Shown here: one piece after another, positions 26,776-34,775 of the stretch
Numbering within the stretch: position 1 is the first letter of the stretch
Layout: each line of letters begins with the position of its first letter
NCBI GenBank assembly: GCA_030700225.1
Contig: JAUYJT010000042.1
Span: 1-41,235, forward strand
Direction of reading: 5' to 3'
Source of the DNA: Candidatus Nanopelagicales bacterium
Lineage (GTDB): Bacteria; Actinomycetota; Actinomycetes; S36-B12; GCA-2699445
Length of the DNA: 41,235 nucleotides
Translations under genes and position numbers: made by a program
Notes under the pieces: generated by a model
What the model was told of the DNA's origin: nothing
Databases searched by the model: none
Seen by the model: only the letters and a program-made list of their open reading frames with translations

Positions 26776-28169
26776 GGCCGGTCCTGACCAGGGCGAAGCA
26801 CGGTGACCTTGGGCTTCGGCGGTGTCACCGCGTCGACGCCCAGCGCCGCGGCCTGCGCGCGGACCCCCATGCCCGAGGTGAACGTCTCCGGCTGCGGCAT
26901 CCGGCCGAGCTGCTCGGCCCGCCGGGCCATGTCCGTGAGAGAATCGTCGGGGTCCTCGACCCCAGACCTCGCGATTTCGTCGAGCACACCGCGGACGGCC
27001 AGCGCCGAAGCGTGGTCGAGCTGGGTCTCAAAGAGGTAGCGAGCTTCGACCAGTTTCGCCTTGGCCTGGTCGAAGATGCCCAAGTGAGCCAGCACGTTTC
27101 CCTGGTTGGCGAGCAGCCGGGCAAGGGCCGAGGGGTCCGACTGGCGGATGCCGCTCGCCAGGATCTCCTCGTAGAGCTCGACCGCCTCGACGAGGTTGTC
27201 GCCTTGGTGGGTGGACGGGGTGTAGACCAGCGCGTTGGCGAGGTTGAGGGTCGCCGTCGACCACAACTCTGGCGCTGCATCGGAGGTGAACACCCGACGA
27301 CACGCGCGCAGTGCCTGGGTCGCGACACCGAGTCGCAGCTGGTCCGAAGCCGTGGTCATCGGGGTCGCCAGGTGGGCGGTGGCCAGGTCGAGCTGCAGGC
27401 CGGCCCACAATTGGGGGGAGGACTCCTCGGTCACGAGCTGGAGCGCGTCGTAGTAGCAGCGCATCGCCTCGTGGAGCAGGGTCCGCGGGTCGCCCCGGCC
27501 GCTGGCGGCGTCCTCGTGGGACAGGCTGCCGAGGTGGTGCAGGAGCTCGGCGCGCGACTCGCGTAGGTCGCTGCTGCCGTCGAGGAGCGCGGTCGCCTCG
27601 GTCAGTGCGGCTCGGGCCTCCTCACGGTGCCCGGCCTCGCGCAGCAGCGTGCCGTGGTGCCCGCGCAGGACTCCCGCGAGTGCCGCAGCCGGAGCAGCAG
27701 CCTGTGCGGCCCGGTCGAGCAGGTCGAGGGCGGTACGGCCGTTGCCGGCCTCCAAATGCTCAGTGGCCAGAGCTGCCCACACGAGCGCCTTGACCTCATC
27801 GGCGGCCACCGCAGGCGGAAAGGCCGGCAGCTCACCTTGACCGGTCGTGTAAGCGACCACGTCGACCAAGGGGGCCAGCTCGGGGGGAAGACCGGCGCGG
27901 ATAACGGCCGGGTCGGCCGACTCGGGATCGAGCACCCAGCGGTTGTAGGCGCTGATGGGGTCGTCGCCCCAACAGACGTCCGAGGCGGCGACCGGCTCCC
28001 CGGTATGTGCCAGTTCGTGGGTTCGGAGCTCCTTGGGCCAGACTGTGGGCAGGACTCCCGCCGCGAGGTCCGCCCGCACGTCGGCGTACCCCTCGACCAG
28101 CAGCAGGCCCTGGGGAAAGGCAAAGGCGCCCAGACCCCAGACCGTCGCCGTGTCAGCCGTGCCTGTCAT
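26772..28169 (-). CDS. TPR-like repeat protein of hydrogenase cluster
   Basis: This 465-aa protein has a short N-terminal region of unknown fold (residues 1-115, with FPQGLLLVEGY) followed by helical pairs of the tetratricopeptide type (about 120-400), such as AALATEHLEAGNGRTALDLLDRA and ARLLANQGNVLAHLGIFDQA (each seen as a two-helix unit). No catalytic motif is visible. TPR proteins mediate protein contacts, and this one may tether the hydrogenase or its maturation factors. It overlaps the NifU/Rieske gene by 4 bp and the 68-aa gene by 17 bp. Confidence 0.8.
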   Translation of the reverse strand: MTGTADTATVWGLGAFAFPQGLLLVEGYADVRADLAAGVLPTVWPKELRTHELAHTGEPVAASDVCWGDDPISAYNRWVLDPESADPAVIRAGLPPELAPLVDVVAYTTGQGELPAFPPAVAADEVKALVWAALATEHLEAGNGRTALDLLDRAAQAAAPAAALAGVLRGHHGTLLREAGHREEARAALTEATALLDGSSDLRESRAELLHHLGSLSHEDAASGRGDPRTLLHEAMRCYYDALQLVTEESSPQLWAGLQLDLATAHLATPMTTASDQLRLGVATQALRACRRVFTSDAAPELWSTATLNLANALVYTPSTHQGDNLVEAVELYEEILASGIRQSDPSALARLLANQGNVLAHLGIFDQAKAKLVEARYLFETQLDHASALAVRGVLDEIARSGVEDPDDSLTDMARRAEQLGRMPQPETFTSGMGVRAQAAALGVDAVTPPKPKVTVLRPGQDRP

Positions 28170-28359
28170 CGTTGTCCTCCACCGGCGCCCGGCGCCGCGC
28201 TGTTGTTCGGCGAATCACGTCGGCCGCCAGTTTCGCGAGGGCCGGCGATCTGTGGGTCGAGACGGCTCGTCGCTCGAGTCCCTGGTCGGTGAGCACCAGC
28301 AGGTAGACCGTCCACTGGCCCCGCTCCTCGACGACCTCGGCCGTCACCTCGACTGCCAT
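28153..28359 (-). CDS. Small conserved-looking protein, 68 aa
   Basis: ATG 28359 is preceded by GGGAG at 6 nt. The product starts MAVEVTAEVVEERG, has a plausible beta-strand core (GQWTVYLLVLTDQG) and a basic/acidic tail. It overlaps the TPR gene by 17 bp. It also lies inside the 3' part of the protease reading frame, in a different frame. This frame looks like real protein, while the overlapping protease tail is Arg/Gly-rich and looks non-coding. Function unknown; I do not recognise the family. Confidence 0.65.
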   Translation of the reverse strand: MAVEVTAEVVEERGQWTVYLLVLTDQGLERRAVSTHRSPALAKLAADVIRRTTARRRAPVEDNDDRHG

Positions 28360-29230
28360 GATGAACTCCCCCCCTGCCCGGGCACTCACCCACCAACCTG
28401 ACCTTCAAGGTGCCCTCCTCCTCGTCCCAACTGGCCGGGAAACGACCGGCAACCGGCTCGAAGCCGAGCACTTCGTGGATCAGCACCGTCCGCTCGCCGG
28501 CCGCGTTGCGCTGGCGCAGCACCAACCCGCCATTGGCTGCATCGTTAAGGGGCAGCAGTTCGAGGCTACCGTCGCTGCAACGCGCGACACACACGTCGGC
28601 CGGGAAGCGAAGGCTGGCGAGCTCGGCCCCCAGGTGCAGATAGCCCGCCTCGGTGATTTCCACGCTCGATTCCGGGGACACAGGGTAGAAGTCGCTCTCG
28701 ATGAGATCCGCCACATGCTGCATCGACGCCTCGACCTGCGAGGTCATCGTGGCGCCGAACTCGATCTCTGCCACCTCGACGAGGAAGACGGTGATGTCGG
28801 TAGGACGCTCAGGACCAAGCAACCACTCGGAGAACGACAGCGCATGGTCCCACCGGAAGTTGTGCGTGTGCAGACCGTCAATCGGTGGCAGCTCCTCAAT
28901 CTCGGCCGCCGGCACCTTAAAAACGGTACCGGGCTCGGAGCCGGTCGCCGCGGCGTCCACGATCACGACACGCTTAGCGCCACGCATGCCGAACGCTACA
29001 TCCATGCCCGACGTCCCACCGTCGACGAGACGCACGCCGTCCGGCACGCCCCGAGTGAAGAGGGTACGAATCAGCACCGGACCGACGGCATCGTCCCCGC
29101 GCAGAATATTTCCGCAGCCGATGACGAGCAGCTCGCAGGCCTCGGGCGGAAACCCGTCGTCGAGGAGGGTGTGGGGAGCCGGCGCCGAGTGGGTCCTCCC
29201 GGCGCCGGGACCCGTCTCAGACCATGCCAT
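28166..29230 (-). CDS. Hydrogenase maturation protease with C-terminal domain
   Basis: This endopeptidase of the HyaD/HybD type cleaves the large-subunit C-terminus after Ni insertion. VIGCGNILRGDDAVGP (37-51) is the family opener, with D46/D47 in place of the usual Glu metal ligand; VIVDAAATGSEPG holds D92, and H129 (WDHALSF) is a candidate third ligand. Residues about 190-280 form an added domain (FPADVCVARC, LVLRQRNAAGERTVLIHEVLG). The open frame gives 354 aa, but the last 70 or so residues overlap the 68-aa gene and look non-coding; a G7 run at 28368-28374 could hide a frameshift. The natural end is probably near 28385. ATG 29230 overlaps the large-subunit gene by 14 bp. Confidence 0.8.
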   Translation of the reverse strand: MAWSETGPGAGRTHSAPAPHTLLDDGFPPEACELLVIGCGNILRGDDAVGPVLIRTLFTRGVPDGVRLVDGGTSGMDVAFGMRGAKRVVIVDAAATGSEPGTVFKVPAAEIEELPPIDGLHTHNFRWDHALSFSEWLLGPERPTDITVFLVEVAEIEFGATMTSQVEASMQHVADLIESDFYPVSPESSVEITEAGYLHLGAELASLRFPADVCVARCSDGSLELLPLNDAANGGLVLRQRNAAGERTVLIHEVLGFEPVAGRFPASWDEEEGTLKVRLVGECPGRGGVHHGSRGDGRGRRGAGPVDGLPAGAHRPGTRATSRLDPQIAGPRETGGRRDSPNNSAAPGAGGGQR

Positions 29231-30860
29231 TGATCACGAACCGGTTCAGTTCCTTGCCGGTCTTGCCGTCATAGGCGTGCACAGTGCAAACCAAGCAGGA
29301 ATCGAAGGAACGGGCGACGTGACCCAGCTCCACGGGGTCTGTCATGTCCTTGACCGGCGTGCCGACCAGAGCGGCCTCGATCGGTCCAAGCGTCCCCTCG
29401 GAGTCTCGTGGCCCGATGTTCCAAGCCGTCGGGGTGACGACCTGGTAGTTCGCGATCTTGCCGTCCTCGATCACGATCCAGTCCGCCAGCGCGCCGCGAG
29501 CCGCCTCGGTGGCGCCGAAGCCCTTGCCCGAGGAACGCTCCTCGGGCTTGGTGTAGAATGAGCCGTGCAGGTCGATCTCGCTGAGCCACTCCATCACCCA
29601 ACTGAGGTACTTCGGGGCCTCGTGCATGCGCGCCATCTGGCGGGTGAACACCGACGGACCGAGCTTCTCCATCATGTCCACGAACAACGGGTCGTCATCT
29701 TGGTGTGCGGCCGCGTTCGGGGCACCGGCCGCGATCCTCCGAGCCAGCGGACCGGCCTCGAGCGGGATCCGGCCGAGGTCCGGAACGTCGTAGCGCGGCG
29801 ACTTGGCCCAGGAGTACTTGCCGTCCTTGCGGCCCTGAAGAGGGTCGATGGGATTGGTCTCGCCCTCCCACGGGTGCAAGGGGCGGTCGCCGGTGAAGAA
29901 GGCGTGGGTGACGTCCTCGGAGACCCGCAGGTGGTCGAAGTCATGCCACCGGCCGTCCGCGTAGATGCCCGAACGGCCTTTCAGGGCATCATTGCGGGCG
30001 TCAATCGTGGGGTTCTCATACATCGACGGCTCGAGGTAGGTCCCGGTGGAGATGTAGTTGCCGACACCGGCGCCGTACTTGTCCAGGCCCACGTCAAGGG
30101 CAAAGCGGATGAAGAAGCCGCAATCGGAGTTGTACTGCGACTCGTTCTCCTCGACCCAGGCCTGCATGTCCTCCCAGGTCTTGACCTCCATCCAGCGTTC
30201 GACCGAGCAGCCGAGCCACTCCTTCTCAAGCCAGTTGTCTTTCCAGTGGTGGAGGATCGCGGTGGCGCGCGTGACATCGGAAAGGTTGGGCGCACTCATC
30301 ACGCCGCCCGGGACCATGAACGAGCTGTGCGGCCATTGACCACCGAAGATTGCATAGACCTCGACCGGCTTGCCGGAAAGGACGACACCCTTCTGGTAGG
30401 ACGTCCCGACGTAAGGTGCGAAGCGACGTACGGCTTCATCGTAGAGCGGCGAGTTGGCGTAGTTCTTGTTGACCAGGTCGACCGCGAAAAGCGCGTAGAA
30501 GTAGCGCGGGATCGATTGGAGGGTCTCGCAGGCCTGCGCGATATTGCGGATCAACGTCGCGTTCTGCGGAACGTGGGTTGCCCATGCCGTGTCAAGCGCG
30601 TAGCAGGCCTTGTAGAGGTGGGAGCCGCCACAGATGCCGCAGATGCGCGGCGTCACGATCAGTCCGGCCTGTGGGTCCTTGCCGCGCAGGATGATCTCGA
30701 AGCCGCGAAACATCGCGGCCTCGGTCCACGCGGAGGTAACCACGCCGTCCTCGATCGTGACGCGAACGTCCAGGTCGCCCTCAACACGGCCCATCGGGCT
30801 CACGAAGAGGTCAATGGAGTCGGCGCCGGCGCCCGGGTTGTCAACTTCAACTGCAGTCAT
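29217..30860 (-). CDS. hhyL: [NiFe]-hydrogenase large subunit, group 1h type
   Basis: This catalytic subunit (547 aa) splits H2 at its NiFe(CN)2CO centre. The proximal metal motif is TPRICGICGGSHL (C74, C77), the form seen in group 1h (formerly group 5) enzymes. The C-terminal motif is SFDSCLVCTVH (C522, C525, H528), followed by 19 residues that the protease would remove. Group 1h enzymes in Streptomyces, Mycobacterium and Ralstonia are oxygen-tolerant, and the actinobacterial ones can oxidise H2 at trace levels; high affinity here is inferred from family. It lies 30 bp after the small-subunit gene and has an AGGAA site before the ATG. Confidence 0.97.
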   Translation of the reverse strand: MTAVEVDNPGAGADSIDLFVSPMGRVEGDLDVRVTIEDGVVTSAWTEAAMFRGFEIILRGKDPQAGLIVTPRICGICGGSHLYKACYALDTAWATHVPQNATLIRNIAQACETLQSIPRYFYALFAVDLVNKNYANSPLYDEAVRRFAPYVGTSYQKGVVLSGKPVEVYAIFGGQWPHSSFMVPGGVMSAPNLSDVTRATAILHHWKDNWLEKEWLGCSVERWMEVKTWEDMQAWVEENESQYNSDCGFFIRFALDVGLDKYGAGVGNYISTGTYLEPSMYENPTIDARNDALKGRSGIYADGRWHDFDHLRVSEDVTHAFFTGDRPLHPWEGETNPIDPLQGRKDGKYSWAKSPRYDVPDLGRIPLEAGPLARRIAAGAPNAAAHQDDDPLFVDMMEKLGPSVFTRQMARMHEAPKYLSWVMEWLSEIDLHGSFYTKPEERSSGKGFGATEAARGALADWIVIEDGKIANYQVVTPTAWNIGPRDSEGTLGPIEAALVGTPVKDMTDPVELGHVARSFDSCLVCTVHAYDGKTGKELNRFVINGMV

Positions 30861-30890
30861 GGGTTCCTCGTTCCTGTTCCGACATGTTCG

Positions 30891-31862
30891 TCAGACGACG
30901 AACATGTCCTCCTTGGACCACTGCGGAGCGGCGATCCTGGCGGCGGCGGCGTGTGCCATGTAGGTGATGTGGTCGGCGCCTTCGGGGACTTCCTTGGGAA
31001 TCGTGCCGGAGACCTTCTGGGTCTTGAAGACGGTTCCCTTGGCGAGGTCGAAGAAGGGGAACTCCGGTTCGGTACAGCCCAGGCATGGCATGCCGGCGCG
31101 TGTCTTGGAGCTCTGTCGATTCCACAGGATGCGATTGCAGGGGCTGTGTGTCATCGGGCCGCGGCAACCGAACTCATAGAATAGACAGCCCGTGCGGGTG
31201 CCTTCCCCGAAGCTCGTCGTGGACTGCTTGTACTCGAAGAACTGGACGCGCGTGCATCCCGTCTGAGTGAAGGTCTTGAAGAACGTCTGCGGGCGGTGCA
31301 GGTCGTCCAGCGCGATGTCGCCGGCGCGACCAGTGGCGAGTGCGACCAGGATCTGGGTGATCCAGTCGGGGTGGGCCGGGCAACCAGGGATGTTGATCAC
31401 GGGAAGACCGGACTTGCTGCGCCAGTCGGGCCCGAGGAAACCGCCTCGCTCGCGCTTGTGGAACTGCAGCCCAGTCGAGTCGCTCGGGTTGGGCTCCATC
31501 GCCGGGACGCCACCCCAGCAGGCGCAGTCGCCGATCGCGACGACGATGCTGGCGGCTTCACACAGTTCGGTGACCCACTCGATCATGGGTCGGTCCGCGA
31601 ACATGTCCATCCGCCCGGAACCGTCCGGGCCCTGGATGACGGTGCCCTCGAGCACGAAGATGTCGAGGGGCCGCGCACCGGAAGCACAGTCATTGAAGAT
31701 CTTCGTGGCGTTCTCGCCCAGCTCCATCCCGAGGCTGGGGTGCCACAAGAGTTCGAGGCCGAAGTCGACGATCAGGTCGACGACATTGGGCTCCTCGGCA
31801 TTGAGAAACGACATCGTGTTGCCCGAACACGCGCCCGCCTGAAACCACAGCACTGACGACAT
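30891..31862 (-). CDS. hhyS: [NiFe]-hydrogenase small subunit, group 1h type
   Basis: This subunit (323 aa) carries the iron-sulfur relay from the active site. It has no Tat signal peptide, so the enzyme is cytoplasmic or membrane-associated from the inside. Cysteine groups visible are ACSGN (C12), GDCACWGG (about 112-119), GCPAHPD, and a distal set in TGCTRVQ, GCLFYEFGC, SPCNR and PCLGC. In the Ralstonia group 1h enzyme the proximal cluster is held by three Cys and one Asp. Here the usual CxxC has become C12-S-G-N15, so the fourth ligand is not obvious. It is 12 bp after the DUF1641 gene. Confidence 0.96.
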   Translation of the reverse strand: MSSVLWFQAGACSGNTMSFLNAEEPNVVDLIVDFGLELLWHPSLGMELGENATKIFNDCASGARPLDIFVLEGTVIQGPDGSGRMDMFADRPMIEWVTELCEAASIVVAIGDCACWGGVPAMEPNPSDSTGLQFHKRERGGFLGPDWRSKSGLPVINIPGCPAHPDWITQILVALATGRAGDIALDDLHRPQTFFKTFTQTGCTRVQFFEYKQSTTSFGEGTRTGCLFYEFGCRGPMTHSPCNRILWNRQSSKTRAGMPCLGCTEPEFPFFDLAKGTVFKTQKVSGTIPKEVPEGADHITYMAHAAAARIAAPQWSKEDMFVV

Positions 31863-31874
31863 CTGATGACCTTC

Positions 31875-32402
31875 CTAATCCTCTGAACGGTGGGTTGGGG
31901 CCGAGGGCGCTACCTGAAGCTCCTGGCCGATAGACCTCGCGACGGTGGCGCCGTAGCTGAGGGCGCGTCGGATGTCGGGATCCTTCAGCAGCCGCGCGAG
32001 GCTCAACAGACCGGTGACCTCGACCGGCGATTCCTTGAACTGCTGGCCGCCGGCCACGAGGCCGCGCGCCACCGTGGCCACCGAGTCCAACGCCTGCGGA
32101 CTGACCACGTCGGAGGCTGCAAGGCGCTTGGCGCTGTCGACCATGCCCTGCACGTCGATCGCGCCCAGCGTCGACGAGAGCGTGGTGTTGCCGTTGACGG
32201 TATTGCGGAGCTCAGCGACGCTCGCGAAGAGGCTCTCGCCGACCGTGTCGCTGCGTGCGACGAACTGGTCGAGGCCCTCCAGTAGCACGGCGACCAGGTC
32301 TGCGTGGTCGAGCAGATTGGCCACGGCGGCGGCGATCCGTGGCTCCTGGAGCTTGTCCAGGACTGCGTCCGTGGCGCGTTCTCGTGGTGGTGACAACGTC
32401 AT
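31875..32402 (-). CDS. DUF1641-type protein
   Basis: This 175-aa helical protein resembles the DUF1641 family (LLSLARLLKDPDIRRALSYGATVARSIGQEL near the end, seen around 130-160). DUF1641 proteins occur next to hydrogenases and formate dehydrogenases, but their role is not established. It is the first gene of the hydrogenase unit. AGGAGG lies 6 nt before the ATG. A candidate promoter with overlapping palindromes is 37-65 bp upstream. Confidence 0.8.
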   Translation of the reverse strand: MTLSPPRERATDAVLDKLQEPRIAAAVANLLDHADLVAVLLEGLDQFVARSDTVGESLFASVAELRNTVNGNTTLSSTLGAIDVQGMVDSAKRLAASDVVSPQALDSVATVARGLVAGGQQFKESPVEVTGLLSLARLLKDPDIRRALSYGATVARSIGQELQVAPSAPTHRSED

Positions 32403-32556
32403 TCAGGACCTCCTGGCGATCGCGCTCTGGGAACTGTGAATGTAACTACCGTCACATGGAGTGACTATCGTGGAGGCGCAGGGACTATCAGGATTGCGAA
32501 TGATTCTTGATGGAATGACGCAATCACCCGATAGTAGGCACATCGGAAGGGATCCC
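32403..32556. promoter_or_regulatory. Divergent hydrogenase/AraC control region
   Basis: Leftward candidate promoter: -10 TACATT (plus-strand 32439-32444) and -35 TAGTCA (32462-32467), spacer 17 bp, 37 bp upstream of the DUF1641 start. Two inverted repeats overlap it: TGTGA, 12 bp, TCACA (32435-32456) and GTCAC, 5 bp, GTGAC (32451-32465). These are candidate operators, for example for the AraC-type protein. The hexamers are only approximate matches. Confidence 0.4.
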
Positions 32557-33627
32557 ATGGAGCGCCTGTCACGCCTGAGGTTCATGAATGTGGACCGCAC
32601 GCGCGAACCCGTGCGCCGTCGCATCCGGCCGCGGGGTGTGCCCAATGCTTTGCAGGAGCATCCGGTCATCGACAGCGACGACCGGGACCTGGCCCAGGAC
32701 GTGACGAGCCAGCTGCTCGGACAGTGCCAGGTCATCCCTGTGAAGGCCCAGCTGGCTGACTTCCACTGCCGACTGCATGCTGTGCAGTTGCTCGATGTGT
32801 CGATGGCCTACTTGGACTACTCCGCTGCGACCACGGTCCAGGTCGCCTCGTCGGGCGACTGCTACACGGTGCACATGACAAGCGCGGGGCACGGCACCGC
32901 CCACATCAACGGCACCGATCACCACCTCACGCCGTTCTTTGCCCTGGCGATCTCACCCCGCACTACCTATACGTTGAGCATGGACCGGGACTCGCCACAG
33001 AACATCGTCCGCATCGAGCGCGAGGCCGTCGAGCGGCAACTGTCCCGACTGCTCGGTCGCCAGCTCCGTGAACCACTGTCGTTCACGCCGGTCGGCGACC
33101 TGACCACCGACGAGGCCGCTCGCTGGCACGGCTCCCTGCAAATATTCTCCAACGAGGTGATGTCCCCCTCCTCGTTGATCCAGCAGGGCATCGGCGCCGC
33201 GCAGCTCGAGGAGTTGGTGATCTCCACCCTGCTCCTTGTGCATGAGAACAACTACAGCCACGCACTCAGGGCAAGGCCAGGCGCGTCGGGGAAGCCGGCC
33301 GTGACGCGCTCCATCGAGTTCATCGAACTGCACCTAGCCGAGCCCATCTCGCTCAGCGACATTGCCCGCTATGCCCAGATGAGCCCCCGCTCGATCCAGG
33401 CCGGGTTTCGTGAGGATCTCGGCACCACTCCGATCACGTTCATCCGCGATCGCCGACTCGACGCCGTACGGCGAGACCTGCTCGCGGCGACGCCGCGAGA
33501 GGGCCTCACGGTGACTGATGCCGCCACCCGATGGGGATTCCAGCACCTGGGTAGCTTCTCCGGCTTCTATCGCAACCGGTTCGGCGAATCGCCCTCGACG
33601 ACACTTCGGAGGGCGCGCAGTGCATGA
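32557..33627 (+). CDS. AraC-family regulator
   Basis: This 356-aa transcription factor has an N-terminal ligand-binding-like domain (about 60-230, of the AraC-binding-like type) and a C-terminal double HTH (about 260-350) with ISLSDIARYAQMSPRSIQAGF and WGFQHLGSFSGFYRNRFGESP. The frame is open from a GTG at 32461, but ATG 32557 has GAAGGGA upstream and is preferred. It is divergent from the hydrogenase genes and overlaps hypA by 8 bp, so it is transcribed with hypAB. It probably regulates the hydrogenase unit; the effector is unknown. Confidence 0.85.
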   Translation: MERLSRLRFMNVDRTREPVRRRIRPRGVPNALQEHPVIDSDDRDLAQDVTSQLLGQCQVIPVKAQLADFHCRLHAVQLLDVSMAYLDYSAATTVQVASSGDCYTVHMTSAGHGTAHINGTDHHLTPFFALAISPRTTYTLSMDRDSPQNIVRIEREAVERQLSRLLGRQLREPLSFTPVGDLTTDEAARWHGSLQIFSNEVMSPSSLIQQGIGAAQLEELVISTLLLVHENNYSHALRARPGASGKPAVTRSIEFIELHLAEPISLSDIARYAQMSPRSIQAGFREDLGTTPITFIRDRRLDAVRRDLLAATPREGLTVTDAATRWGFQHLGSFSGFYRNRFGESPSTTLRRARSA

Positions 33628-34015
33628 GCTCTCTCTGTGCCGCAGCATCCACCTGATCGTGGACCGCTCCCGTCAGGAGCGGCAGGTCCTCGCCGTGCAC
33701 CTCCAGGTCGGGCAGTTGCGCCAGGTCATCCCGGAAACCCTCGTCTACTGTTGGGACCTGGTCACCGCCGACGGCCCGCTGGCGGGCGCCAAACTTCAGA
33801 TCGACCAAATCCCGGTGGTGCTCTCCTGCCACAGGTGCGGAGTGGAGACCACGGTGCAGCACGCCCTGGTCCTCATCTGTGGCGCCTGCGGCGGGGCCGA
33901 CACGCACCCAATCAGCGGCGAGGAGTTCATGGTGACGTCCCTCGACCTGGCGCCCGCACGAGTCACCAGCCCACCCAGCGAGGAGAACGACCATGGGCCG
34001 ATTCCACCGGCATGA
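33620..34015 (+). CDS. hypA: HypA, nickel insertion protein
   Basis: HypA delivers nickel to the hydrogenase large subunit with HypB. The 131-aa protein begins MHELSLCRSI when read from a GTG start, giving the essential His2 nickel ligand. The structural zinc site is C70-x2-C73 and C87-x2-C90. The GTG at 33620 overlaps the AraC gene end by 8 bp and has GGAGGG upstream; no ATG in frame gives the MHE start. A Pro/Ser-rich tail of about 20 residues overlaps hypB by 23 bp. Confidence 0.94.
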   Translation: MHELSLCRSIHLIVDRSRQERQVLAVHLQVGQLRQVIPETLVYCWDLVTADGPLAGAKLQIDQIPVVLSCHRCGVETTVQHALVLICGACGGADTHPISGEEFMVTSLDLAPARVTSPPSEENDHGPIPPA

Positions 34016-34775
34016 CGACGGCACCGAGCACGACCATAGGCACGAGGAGCATCCGCGGGGCCAACCCCACGAGGACGTCGGCGACCACTCCGGCTACGAG
34101 ACCGGCGCCGAGCGTATCAATGTCCTGGAGCGGATCTTCAGCGAGAACGACGCCGCCGCCGACGCCAACCGTGCGGCCTTCGCCGAGCACGGTGTGCACT
34201 GCCTCAACCTGATGTCATCACCGGGCGCGGGCAAGACCACGCTGCTCGAGCGCACCCTGGCCCACCTCCAGGAGCGTGGGATACGGGCCGGGGTCATCGA
34301 AGGCGACATCGAGACCTCGATCGACGCCGACCGGTTGGCGGGATACGGCGCCCAGGTCGTCCTCCTCAACACCGGGGACGGCTTCGGCGGCGAGTGCCAC
34401 CTCGACGCACCCATGGTACGTAAGGCCGTGGGCGGACTCGACCTGGCCGCGCTCGACGTCGTCATCGTCGAGAACGTCGGCAACCTCGTCTGCCCGGCCG
34501 AGTTCGATGTCGGCGCACACACCTCCGCAATGGTCTATTCCATCACCGAGGGAGAGGAGAAGCCACTGAAGTATCCCGTCATGTTCCGCGCCTGCGACAT
34601 CGTGTTGGTCAACAAGCTCGATCTACTCCCGCACCTCGACTTCGACCTTGACCTGTTCAGGCGAAACCTCGCCCAGGTCAACCCCAAGGCGGTGGTCTTC
34701 GAACTCAGTGCCCGCACGGGCGAAGGGCTTCAGGCCTGGCATGAGCAGCTCCAGGATGCGTTGGTCCCGGCCTGA
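33993..34775 (+). CDS. hypB: HypB, nickel-binding GTPase
   Basis: HypB is the GTPase that drives nickel delivery. The 260-aa protein has a His-rich N-terminus (8 His in the first 32 residues), which in related proteins stores nickel, then a P-loop SSPGAGKTT (75-83), the GDIETSIDADR switch region, VENVGNLVCPAEFD with its metal-binding Cys, and NKLDLL for guanine specificity. ATG 33993 has GAGGAGA upstream. Its stop overlaps the next gene by one base (TGATG). Confidence 0.97.
   Translation: MGRFHRHDDGTEHDHRHEEHPRGQPHEDVGDHSGYETGAERINVLERIFSENDAAADANRAAFAEHGVHCLNLMSSPGAGKTTLLERTLAHLQERGIRAGVIEGDIETSIDADRLAGYGAQVVLLNTGDGFGGECHLDAPMVRKAVGGLDLAALDVVIVENVGNLVCPAEFDVGAHTSAMVYSITEGEEKPLKYPVMFRACDIVLVNKLDLLPHLDFDLDLFRRNLAQVNPKAVVFELSARTGEGLQAWHEQLQDALVPA

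Noticed and set aside
28166-28385. C-terminal tail of the protease frame as a real domain
   Set aside because: The composition is Arg/Gly-rich and a better protein-like gene occupies the same DNA in another frame.
29565-31184. Plus-strand open frame of 539 codons opposite the hydrogenase structural genes
   Set aside because: It is the shadow of hhyL and hhyS; no family resemblance.
32435-32456. CRP-type site before the hydrogenase unit
   Set aside because: The arms TGTGA/TCACA fit, but the spacer is 12 bp instead of 6; listed only as a generic palindrome.
32461-32556. GTG at 32461 as start of the AraC-type gene
   Set aside because: No ribosome binding site at a proper distance, and the extra 32 residues would overlap the hydrogenase promoter; ATG 32557 has a good site.
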